Made by a program: the position numbers and the translations under genes
The notes under the pieces: model-generated
What the model was told of the DNA's origin: nothing
Database searches by the model: none
Seen by the model: the letters and a program-made list of their open reading frames with translations, nothing else
Source of the DNA: Macquaria australasica
Taxonomy: Eukaryota; Chordata; Actinopteri; Centrarchiformes; Percichthyidae
Assembly: GCA_005408345.1 (NCBI GenBank)
Contig: SEMN01000350.1
Location: 124,001-188,000 of the forward strand
Length of the DNA: 64,000 nt
Direction: 5' to 3'
Part shown: piece after piece, positions 1 through 11,040 of the stretch
How positions within the stretch are numbered: the first letter of the stretch is position 1
How the letters are laid out: each line of letters starts with the position of its first letter

Positions 1-573
1 ACCGACAGCAAGCATAAATATACTAAAAGACCCCTGTATTAATCTAGAGTATAAAATAGCATATTTTTCTGGACTTGACAACAGTTTATATAAACTCTAA
101 TAATAGAGTCTGGGTGCACACAATTCCACAGGTGCGTACATGAGCTGGCAACAACAGGTAGGCAATTCAATTGTATCCTTTGCCTATTTACTAAGTCAAC
201 AAATAGTATTCTGTCAGTGGTTAAAAAGCTTAAATGCAAAACTCACTTCTACAATCACCAGTGTGAAAAGACCCTTGGCATATCACAGAATACACATTTA
301 GGCATTAGCCAACAAGTCAAGGAGATAGAACTTGGTCTACAGAGGACCGCACTGACGATAAGCCACATTACGCATGAACACCAATTTTTTCAGAAGGCCT
401 CAAGGATGTCACTTGGGTGCTGGTTAGGAAAGTGTTCCTTCATGGGTCCAGGTTGACAGAGGACCCTAATACTGCCCTTAAATCAGACTGTGAAAGTTCA
501 AGTCATAGCTGAAAATATAGATTTTCCATTAAAAGGAGCAATATTACATCAAATGATTGCGTATGGATAGTGA

Positions 574-1568
574 TTTATTTTAACCTGTAATAATCCAAGG
601 CCAACAGATACATAGTCAGCCAGTGTGACAGTAGACAGTGTGCCCTTGTTATGTGATTAACATTTCTCAAATATTTTAAAGTGTCAGTCCACCCAAATTA
701 AAAAAGACATTTTCTTACTTTCCCATAGTGGTATTTAGCCATGCAGATTTGGTAGTTTCAATTGGGATTTCACCTGTGAGATTTCTGTCTCTACCCCTAT
801 AAAATGGAGCTGAATGAAATTGTGTTTGTGGTGCTCACAGAATTTAAAAATGACATTCCAAAAACTGAACTGGAATTTGTCTTTTAAAAAAGAAAACCTG
901 TGGAGCCCCCATGGTTTAGGGGTTACGACACCAACCATAAACTGCAATGTCTCTGGTTCAAATCCGGCCATGGGCCTTTGTTGCATCTCTCTCCCCCATG
1001 TTTCTTGTCATCTCTCTCCTATCACTATCTAATCAAGACAGAAATGTCAGCACAGATATCTAAAAAACTAAGCACATAAAACCTAAATATCTGCATAATT
1101 ATTGGCTAGATACCAGAAGAGGTAGGAATTTGGGTGAAAAGACCCTTTAACAGTTTTACTGCATCAGCGAGGTTATAAATGACCCTTTTCAACATTTAAA
1201 TAAGCAGTAGAAAAAAAATAATCCAACAGGATATTAAATACATACCTTTAATCAAAATTAAGTCAAAAACACAGAACAGTGCAATCAAATTAACATGGAA
1301 AATAATATTGTTTATAAAATTGGATTCTCTGACCTAGAGAGAATATCCTTTATGAATTGTAACACAAAGATCAATTTTCACCATTGGATTGATATTGTTT
1401 TTCCTTTTTCTCTCTTTCGTTTGGACCAAGTCAAATGCCTCAACTGGTGAAAGATGAAACTAGTGCTAAAATACATAAGAGAAACTCTCCATCCCTGTGC
1501 TGCTGATTGTTAGGACTGAGTGCGTATGAGGAGGAGCCACAGTGAAGGGCTCCATGCCCATCCAAGGG
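574..1568 (-). other. znf438: probable znf438 3' UTR
   Basis: Non-coding sequence directly after the znf438 stop. Possible minus-strand poly(A) signals are an ATTAAA (plus-strand TTTAAT at 1247-1252) and an AATAAA (plus-strand TTTATT at 574-579). Using the second would place the SINE remnant at about 899-1048 inside the UTR. The true 3' end cannot be fixed from sequence alone. Bases 1-573 show nothing recognisable. Confidence 0.4.
899..1048 (+). repeat. tRNA-derived SINE remnant
   Basis: A tRNA-like head with a degenerate A box (TGGTTTAGGGGTT) and a good B box (GGTTCAAATCC, 955-965) is followed by the pyrimidine-rich TTGCATCTCTCTCCC tail seen in many percomorph SINEs. It does not fold as a full tRNA and lacks a proper anticodon arm, so it is a retroposon copy and not a tRNA gene. 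Confidence 0.6.
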
Positions 1569-2166
1569 CTAGGCTGGATAGTGTGGACTTGGAGCAGGAG
1601 TGTCCAGATCCCCGTCTGCCTCACCCTCTTCCTGGCCGGAGTACGAGCTCAGGGCATCCCAGAGCAGGCTGGGCTGCTCACAGTGGTGGCAACTCCTCCA
1701 GTGCTCCATAACCCCCTCTTTAGTGTCCAACACCTCACTGCAAAGCACACAGTTAAAGGCCGCACCTGCTGCAAGGACCCCAAGGCTTCCACCGCTATCT
1801 GGTAATGAGAGTGTCCCGCTGTCTTCCCCTTCCCTTCCACGGTGGTGGGACATGATGTGTCTCTTAAGCTTGGAGAAGGAGAAAAACTCCTCGTCACAGC
1901 TGCCGCACTTGACCAAGTTGCGCCTCTCATTGAGCTGCCGCCAGTAGTGGGCAGCATGCTTTACCAGCTCATTCTCAGCCTCTCGGCAACCCCGCTGGGG
2001 TTGGCCATCATGAAGTCGAACCTGGACCTCCTCCCCATGCACATACAACAAGTGCATCTTCATGTCTGCAAAGGTGGGAGTGATGGCCTGGCAGCGGCCA
2101 CATTTAATCTGTAGCTCCACTGGGTCTTCACGATCCTGCTCATCTGATGGCTCTGGGGAGTTGGCC
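1569..2166 (-). other. znf438: znf438 terminal coding exon (fingers 4-6)
   Basis: Encodes the C-terminal 199 residues. The segment LQIKCGRCQAITPTFADM, closely matching human ZNF438, opens finger 4. Finger 5 (CGSC...HIMSHH) and finger 6 (CVLC...HWRSCH) follow, then an acidic tail ending SPHYPA and a TAG stop. Finger 5 has all four zinc ligands. In the human protein, as I recall it, this region looks degenerate, so the fish may keep an ancestral finger. Confidence 0.88.
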
Positions 2167-4083
2167 CTGGTAAGGAAAAGAATGAATAATGCTTGTTTAC
2201 TGTTGTTATGACTGTTTGGAAGAAGTTGCATTGTAAGGCAAACAATATCTTTAGGCATTTAATCTATATGTTGACATCTGTGCATAAAGCCTACTACAAT
2301 GTTAAGGTCACAGAGGTGCACATGTGTTCATGAGTCATCTCAATCGGTAATAATCTCACCCCTCCACAGACAAGTCATCCTCATGGTGGCTGATGGACGG
2401 CTCCACGGTCAGCACCACTTTGTGGACCTCTCTCAGATGACTGAAATAAACCCCCACATATCCAAAGGCCTTCTCGCAGAACTCACAGCCTAGAGACCGA
2501 CGTGGGCGTACCTCAGAATGGTGAAGCTTCATGTGGGTGCTCAGGCTGCCGGAGTGAGCGTATGCTTTGCGGCAAACTGGGCAGACATAAGGCCGACTGT
2601 TGGTGTGACTGTTCATGTGGCTCTGGAGGTGATGCTTGAACTGGAAACAGCGGCTGCAGGTGGGGCAACGGTGGAGCGGACGGCTGCCTATGAACACTCT
2701 CGGATGGGAGGCACCTTTCAGGTGGAGGGTTACTGGGGCTGGTTGGGGTGGACAGTCCAGGGCCTTGGTAGTGGTAGTAGTGGGGAGCTGATGACCAAGT
2801 ACGAGCTCCTGTTCTTGGCCATCTGTCGTAATGGCAGGCAAACTAACCAGTTGGGGAACTGTCTCCATAACCAACATGGGCTTGGGTCGGATGCTGCGGT
2901 ACTTCTTTGAAATATCAACTTCCTTTTGTTTGGAGCCTGGAACAACTGCTGGTGGTTTCTCTGGGACTCTTCTACTGAAGAAAGACAAGGACCTCTTCTT
3001 TCTGGCCTCAAATGCCAAGATGTCTTCCATCGTCTTTCTTTTCCTCCCCCTCTTCTTGCCAGGTGGTTTCTGGAGAGTTCCCAACACAGGCATGAGTGTG
3101 GTCTTGGCATGGGGCTGTAAAGTAGAGTGTGGCACCTGGTTGTGACCCAAGGCTTCAGCTGTCTCGAGGGTCTTGGATGTAGGATCTAAGGGGCTAGTGA
3201 GTCCTGTCTGGCTAGAGAAACCCTTCTTCTCTGGGGACATATTGCTGAGCTTGGCAGCTGGGATGAGGGTGCTCTTCATTTTAGAGTAGGGCATGATGGG
3301 CAGTTTACCCTTAGGTGGGGACGGGATAATCTGGACTGCTTTACTGAAGATGGCTGGGGACAGGACAGTGATACTGCTCTGGGGCTGGCCTGCATTGGGC
3401 TTAGATTGACAAAGCCTCACTGTAGTCTTACTTTCCTCCAGAGATTTGCCTGGGGAGCTTTTGACAGCAGCAGGGGGGTACTGGAGGTTCTGAATAAGGC
3501 CAGTTGTAGCAGATTGTTCAGAGCCATCACTCGCTCGCTCCAACTGAGAACCCGGGTACAGGACAGCATTGTCTGGGAGTAGAGCAGTGACAGAGATGTC
3601 AGAGGAGGCTGGGTCAATCAGAATTACCTGCTCTGAAGGCTCCTCTTTGGGCACTAGGGTTTCCTTTGTGTACTTGGTCTGCGTTGCCACAGCAACCTTG
3701 GAGGCTGTTTTCACCCTGGCAGCTAGTGGTGGTGATTTGATCTTATCTGTGGCCCCCTTGCTCCTCACTGGCTGGTATCTGGGAATGGGCAACTTGAGGT
3801 TCTTTTGAATTGACTGGGTTTGTTGCTGTGGTGTCTGAGAGGAGACAGAAGGGGGCAGCGCCACAAGAGAGAAAGTGCCATCCTGACCTGCTATTTGCAT
3901 CAGTGCATAGTTTTGGGTGGGCACAATGATGGACTTGGGGCTGGAGGTGGTGGTAGCCTCAGGGAGGGCAGAGGGAGGCTGGCAGGACAGGACCGTAGGG
4001 GAGGGGCAGGGCACCACGGCCGGGGCCTTAGGGGCAATGCTCCGGAACTGAAGGCTCTTCATCTGAAGGGCTGGACTCACTGG
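1569..4083 (-). CDS. znf438: znf438, C2H2 zinc-finger protein, last two coding exons (5' end missing)
   Basis: This is a predicted nuclear DNA-binding/transcription-regulating zinc-finger protein. Two coding exons are joined here: 4083-2360 and 2166-1569, separated by a 193-base GT-AG intron, with stop TAG at 1571-1569. The joined part encodes about 770 residues; human ZNF438 has about 828 (recalled). Hallmarks shared with ZNF438 include the segments QNYALMQIAGQDGTFSLVAL, NLKLPIPRYQP and KKYRSIRPKP, and a basic KKRGRKRK nuclear-localisation/AT-hook-like patch near residue 345. Six C2H2 fingers are visible. Three lie at the end of the large exon (about residues 472-492, 500-521 and 532-553, all C-x2-C-x12-H-x3/4-H). 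Three more are in the last exon (cysteines of CGRC, CGSC and CVLC). The N-terminus is uncertain: a Met codon lies at 4062, but similarity begins a few codons earlier, so an upstream exon probably supplies roughly 30 more residues. Orthology rests on recalled similarity and on zeb1 as neighbour. Confidence 0.93.
2167..2359 (-). other. znf438: znf438 last intron
   Basis: A 193-base GT-AG intron read on the minus strand: donor GTGAGA, acceptor CTTACCAG. It splits a glycine codon (GG|G). Reading through it gives an immediate TGA, and the frame resumes with ANSPEPSDEQ, which leads into the fourth finger. Confidence 0.9.
2360..4083 (-). other. znf438: znf438 large coding exon (fingers 1-3)
   Basis: This exon holds the serine/proline-rich N-terminal two thirds of the protein, the basic patch and the first three fingers. 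The 3' boundary is firm: a GTGAG donor starts at 2359 on the minus strand and leaves a two-base GG codon fragment that the next exon completes to Gly. The 5' boundary is ambiguous. A TTTCAG acceptor would place an in-frame TAG (4086-4084) just inside the exon and force a start at Met 4062. Using that same TAG as the acceptor gives an open frame from 4083. Confidence 0.85.
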
Positions 4084-6272
4084 CTACCAACTGAAACAGA
4101 ATTACAAAAGAATTATATTAGTTATTGCACTGAGACTAGCTAGTCTTTCCAGCCTTAAATTGCCCTTTTAGCCCTTACCCTCTTACCTCAAGTTCCCAAT
4201 AAAAAAAAACAATAACTGCAAACATTGCAACACTGCGTATGACTGCAGACTTAAATCTGTTTGAGCTAACATACTCAATAGGAATAACTGAGATGGCTAC
4301 ACGACTTCCTGCACAAGTGTGACAAGCTGTCCTATTACCCATGTCTCTCTGGTCACACACAGCAGATTCACTCTGCCCCAGGCTAAGGACAGACTGCCCC
4401 CTTTGATTTGGACTCAGCATACAGCCATGGTACATGCTGGGGCTCTGCGGGGGGCTCCTTATACCACCCCCCCACTTCCTGGAAGGATCAGCCAGTGAAG
4501 CGTGAAAGCTGCCCAACGGCAGGATCTTTACCAGATGAAGAGGGGCTCCCCTCTCATCTCCCCCTCCACTGACCAGCACTGCAACCTGGCCGAAGGCAAT
4601 GAGGATGGCCCTGAAAAAAGCCCTGGATTTACTTTATCATCCCTTGTTTACAAATGATGTTTCATGGTTATCCAACGGGGATGAGGCTGTTCCACTCTGC
4701 GGATCACCATTCTGACTGTGCCGATACAACATACTACTGAAATCTATGGGGAAACTAACCTCACAGGAAGGTTTTAAACAAGTCTATATTATCTAAATCT
4801 ACTGTACAGTTTCCATCCATCAATCAAAAGCCACAGGTATGGCTTTAAAAACAAAGGCAAAAATCCCTTCATTTATATAAATACTGTATCTTTATATGAA
4901 AAGGAGGGAGAGATTACAGTGGAATGCTTCAAAGGGCCTAATTGTAAACAGACTCTGAGGTTTGAATTTCACATTATGACCTGACTTTCAATAGCAGCGT
5001 TTGATACAGGCAGAGTTCCAACTCCACTCTGTAATACTAATCAGCATAAAGTGCAACAATCTGGAGGTGTCGCAAAAGGCAAATATTCAACAACATAATT
5101 TCCTCAATACAAAAAAACCCTCTGTATTCATTTCAAAGCAGTCTGGGCAAGAAAGCTTTATACATTCAAAAAGAAGGAGAAGACAAGAAAAACTGCAAAG
5201 GGCATATTGTTTAACAGCTGGAAGTGTTTCTGCGCAGAGAGATTATTTATACAGTACCCCGACCACATTACGACTCCATAAAACTGGAGATATTCCTTCT
5301 CTGTGTGGATAGTTGACTCCAGTTTGACTGTGACTTTGGCTGAACACCGAGTGGAATAAAAACCGTGGGATGTGTGTTCCTCTGGGCATTTTATGTGGCT
5401 ATAGAAAGTGGGAGAATGGGGTAGAGGCAACGCTTGGCGATTTATTCTACCATGTGAAGTTTACAGTTGGACATGAGGGGGGAAAAAGGTGTGTATCAAC
5501 AGCTGGAGAAGCAGCCAGTAGGCCTATAATCCCTTTGTCACAGATGATTCAGCAGACGTCACCTGACACCAAGTAATTCCACACAAAAACAAGCTTCAGT
5601 TTTACTATATCCATTTGCCTCATTCCACCTGAAAAAGTAGGAATGGTACTGGAGCAGCATGGTTCGTGTTTGAACTTTATTTCTTGGAGACCTCTACAAT
5701 TTAAAGAAAATCAATGCATTTGATATTAGACAATAAGACCACATTGAATTCATCATCGTCATCCTAAGAAGGTAGGAGATAAGGCAAGTAGCATTTACCA
5801 AACACAAAGCCTGTTCACACAAGTTTTCTCATTAACATGCAAATTTGTTCAGCAAGGTGATCATCTAATCTGATCATGTACACTGATGTTTCTATCATGT
5901 ACGGTTCTTGAGTTGGTGTTTACAAGCATCTGTACAAAGATGTGATTGCATAGAGACAGATGCCACCATGACAACCATGTGACATGAGGAAGTAGGCACA
6001 GGAAGAAACAGGAGGAAACGGACAGCAAATATTAAAATAATTTTAGTAACAGCTACAGTAACACACTTATTTTTGCACAATGAATGTATCCATAGACATA
6101 TGCAACTGCACACAAAATGCAAGGAGAGTAAAATAGCCTGTGTAGGCTAGTGAAAATAATTTGAAAGCCACCACAATCTACACATTGTTTTTTAATCACC
6201 TTTCATGGATTTTGTCTGTGCAATCATCTTTTCTTGATAATCCATTTTGTTGCTTCACTGAAAAACGTCTAA
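4084..6272. other. non-coding stretch upstream of the large znf438 exon
   Basis: Presumed znf438 intron. A possible 37-base minus-strand exon (4610-4574) is bounded by a strong CTTTTTTCAG acceptor and a moderate GTCAGT donor, but it has no recognisable protein similarity. No other gene or known repeat is evident. Confidence 0.35.
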
Positions 6273-6775
6273 ACGAGACTAAGAGTTTACAGCCACACTA
6301 GCAGCTCCAAAATACAGCAAATGGTTTGTAATACTCACGGACAGGAAGTCGGTCTGAGGGTGGCCTTAGGCACAACAGTGCTTGGAGTTAAATGCTAACG
6401 TCAGCATGCTAACATGCTCACAATGACAATGTTAACATGCTGATGTTGAGCAGGTAATGTTTACAATGTTCACCATCTTAGTTTAGCATGTTAGTATGCT
6501 AACATTTGCTAATTAGCACTAAACACAAAGTTGAACCAAATTTCAATAGTCAAATAGTGTCTGGAAACCATGAATGTCTGTATCAAATTGTGTGCCAATC
6601 CACCCAGTAGATGTTGAGATATTTAACTCAATAACTGAAAACTTTTGGTGGCACTAGAGGAAAAGGGGAAATGTCATGGCAATCCATACAATATTTGCCG
6701 TTATATTTCAGTTTCAGTGTGGACCAGCTGATATTGCCATTCCTAGAGCTACCCCACTAATTTGTCTAAAAATTA
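6273..6775 (+). repeat. percomorph interspersed repeat, copy 1 (GCTAACATGCTAACATG family)
   Basis: Starts with a phrase like 'gactaagagtttacagcc', runs through the diagnostic alternation of 'gctaacatg' and 'atgttaac' units at about 6390-6530, and ends with 'attgccattcctagagct'. This is a very common teleost non-autonomous repeat. It has no coding capacity. A second, interrupted copy in the same orientation lies at 31,301-32,168. Confidence 0.7.
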
Positions 6776-7053
6776 TGGTGAAAGACGCTGATTAATCCTC
6801 AGAATTGTACATCAAATAGGACAGTCCAAAACAGGCCTAGAGTGTCTTCGTGAAACATGCAAACCATTACAGAACTAATGGCAATGACATTCTGTTCATT
6901 TACTACAAAATTGTGTTTTCAGGCTAGATTTTCAAATTCGTATGGGAGACAGTAGGACAATGGTAAGAAAAAGCTGTTAAGACAAACTGTATCTGTAACT
7001 GATCCTACAACAGCTGGTATGCAGTGATCTCTAGAGGCTCTGAAGCTAACAGT

Positions 7054-7056
<3 letters not shown>

Positions 7057-7093
<37 letters not shown>

Positions 7094-7110
7094 CACACAC
7101 ACACACACAC
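7057..7110. repeat. (AC)n microsatellite
   Basis: 54 bases of AC dinucleotide repeat with one G interruption. Confidence 0.97.
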
Positions 7111-8049
7111 TCTCTGACCTCTACCACAGGAAGTACGCTGATACAACAGGTGAGTGTTGGTGATGATGACACGTCTCCTTTACTGGTCTAGGCCGACTGA
7201 TATTACCATTTGAAAAAGCACTCAAGGCTACCTTTTCTGTCCTCCTTCCATCCTCTCTCTCCATTATTCCTCTATACGCGAGTCCTTTCCTTTCATACTT
7301 TGCTTCACATTTTGGGATGCTCCTCTCAGTGTGTCCTCCCATCTGCATAATCAGCATATTAACAATTCCCTCCTTCTCCAGTTCAGCCAGGGTAGAGAAA
7401 AGGGGAAGACAAGAGAGGACGGAGGAAGGGAAGGGAAGGGTTTATTCACTTGTTGATGTACCAGTGACGGTCAACTTGCCCCGTCATCATCATCCTCTAT
7501 TCTCCTGAGGTGGTTCTTGTGGCATTCAAGCACAGTGAGACTCAGAGGAAATGGATAAACTGGCTGGAAAAAAGCTAGAAAGCTATAGATGCTTAAGAGG
7601 CAGCCCGATCATGATGATCTAGACTCAGCTGGGAGAATAGCAGAGACACTGTGGTCAAAGGCAGAGACAAAACAAGGGCTATAATTATATCAAGACAGTG
7701 TTATCACCCTGTATTTTAATACATTTTCAAAATAGGGACAGTTTCAATTCAAAGAAAACAGGCTCCAGTGGTTGAAAAATGTATCATTCTCATCTAGTTA
7801 AAACTAGAGTGCAGGACTTTTACATAAATTAATGTCTGTTACATTCAAGCCGTTGCCAGACGAGTTCACACAATACTGATTAAACCTATCACCACCAGGT
7901 AAATCTCTCTGTACTTCGCAGTATACCAGAGCTTTTAAATCTGGTGTGTGTGGTGACATTTCTGCACTGGAGCACTGGTAGTAAAACCAGAGCCATGTAG
8001 AGAGAGAGAGAGTCACATCAACAGAAGTTCAAAATGCTTGATGGTCTCA

Positions 8050-8445
8050 TGATTCACGTAGACTTCAGAGAGTTTTCTCTACACGGCTCTGGTTTTCCAG
8101 AGCTGAGGGGAGCAACCGTAGTGACGGAGTAGCTACAGCAACTAGGAGTATGGAGGAAAAACCTGAGAAGCTCCAAGAAAAGTTTCTGATGCTCCAGATA
8201 AAAAAGAAACTCGGCGTTCAGAGGAAGGATCACAGTCAAAAAAGAACAGGACAGGTTGGTATTTGTAAAATATTTGGAGTAGGCTATGTAGCCATTACAT
8301 TTACTCTACCTAAATAGTGGATTATTGTCTCCAAACTGTGGAAATTTGAGCGAGCTCCCCTGTAGGCATACGCCATGAGCACGCATCCATAGTGTTTACT
8401 CTCACTGCCAGAGGGAGGAGACAAAAGTTACACACTCTAGCTTTA
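8050..8445. repeat. possible decayed MITE-like repeat
   Basis: The text around 'cggctctggttttccagagctgagg' through 'acaaaagttacacactctagctttaa' resembles a repeat I recall from other fish genomes. Family and ends are uncertain. The preceding 6776-8049 holds only the AC repeat and unremarkable non-coding DNA. Confidence 0.35.
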
Positions 8446-8499
8446 AGGAAATATAAGAGAGGTTTTTGCCATTTTCTGCATTTGTCAAAGCCACACAAA

Positions 8500-9198
8500 G
8501 CTTTGGAAACAGTGGACCTTGTGCTGAGAATTTTTGTCAGTAAAATGTTTGTCTCACCAGACCAGAGAATCCTTTACCTCATGCTCTCAGACCTTTAAAT
8601 GCATGTGTTGTTATATGACTTTTACTCAGTAGAGGCTTCTGTCTAGCCACTTCTGAAACGCTGTTCAAGTGGCCAACCATTTGGTCACATCTGACCAAGG
8701 CCCCTCTTGCCTGACAACCAGCTCTCTTCTCTGGACTCTAGGAACAGTCCTGGTAGTTCCACACGTATGTGCTCCTTGGAACAGTAAAAGCTATAGAATT
8801 GGTTTTATACCATTGCCTAGATAAATGCCTCAACACAGTACGGAGAGTTCCTTGGACTTTGTGGCTTGGTTTGTGGTCTGACAAGCACTGTGGGCCACAT
8901 GTGTGCGCCTTACCGAATCATGTTGAATCAAGTTCTACAGTATCTACAAATACAGTATCTTTAGGATATTAAAAGAAAACAAGGTACACCTAACTCAATT
9001 TAGAGTGCCATAGCAAAGAGACTAAAAATATATGTGTTGAGAGATTTTATGTTTTGATTTGCAATGAATTTGCAAGCATTTCTAAAAACATGTTTTCACT
9101 TTGTAACTAATGGGAAACAAGCTCATTTAATCTAATAAATCTAAAACACAAGCATGCAAAAAAGTGAAGGGATCTGAATACTTTCCAAAGCCACTGCA
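8500..9198 (-). mobile_element. Tc1-like transposon remnant with transposase relic
   Basis: A degraded Tc1/mariner end. On the minus strand a helix-turn-helix-like start of a Tc1 transposase can be read near 8880-8790 (KVQGTLRTVLRHLSR, matching the family pattern SKELSVELRDRIVSRH). The right side keeps the family's non-coding end, finishing 'gaatactttccaaagccactgca' in place of 'gaatactttccgaaggcactgt'. Stops and frameshifts destroy the frame, so it is inactive. Left-end sequence is lost. Confidence 0.75.
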
Positions 9199-10402
<1,204 letters not shown>

Positions 10403-10560
10403 GGAGGGAAGGAGGGATAAAAACCCAGCAGAGGCCAAGCTCCCCCAGGTTTTAGCCCAGATGAAAGGCCAGGATCTGGGCTAGATAAGAGGGCAGATCA
10501 CGGGGGGTCGGGGCCAGCCGGCTGTGAGAAGCCATGTCCAGCGGCCATCTTTCACCAACC

Positions 10561-10574
10561 TCCTCCCTCTCTCC

Positions 10575-10606
<32 letters not shown>

Positions 10607-10668
10607 GCAGGTGGGATTAGTGAACCTGTGAGAGTCAGAGAGGTAGTTTAAAAAAAAAAAAAAAAAAA
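10561..10668. repeat. (CT)n/(CA)n tract followed by poly-A
   Basis: A CT-rich run passes into (CA)n at about 10,589-10,606. A 19-base A run follows at 10,650-10,668. Confidence 0.9.
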
Positions 10669-10997
10669 TTCTCTCGCCTTTTTCAGGCCGATATTAAAAC
10701 ACAATAAAGGACCATTCCGTGAATCTTGCAGTCAAAGAGGAAATTAGATCATTCCATTTGTTTCTTCCTCCTGAGTGAACTTAAGCCTTATCTGTGCTCA
10801 ATTGCTTCTCCCTGCATGCATGCTAACTGCTCATGTTTGCTCTCCAGCCTAAGGTGTACATGTGTGTATGTGTGTGCAGGGGAGCTAGGGTCTGGAGCGA
10901 AGGTGGTCAAGGGGAAAATGAAATCAGTGTTTGCAGAGGTCCTTGTTTCATCCCAGAGCTCTGCTCAATGAGAAGGCCAAGGAATGGGAGAGAAGGT

Positions 10998-10998
<1 letters not shown>

Positions 10999-11038
<40 letters not shown>
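10999..11038. repeat. (CA)n microsatellite
   Basis: A 40-base uninterrupted CA repeat. Confidence 0.97.

Positions 11039-11040
<2 letters not shown>

Noticed and set aside
899..970. Possible tRNA gene
   Set aside because: Only a B box and a weak A box are present; no cloverleaf with anticodon, and the downstream tail is that of a SINE.
4175..4579. 134-codon minus-strand frame upstream of znf438
   Set aside because: Does not resemble the ZNF438 N-terminus and is not in frame with the large exon; presumed intron.
6390..6530. Short direct repeats suggesting a CRISPR-like array
   Set aside because: The GCTAACATG-type units are irregular and part of a well-known fish interspersed repeat; the genome is eukaryotic.
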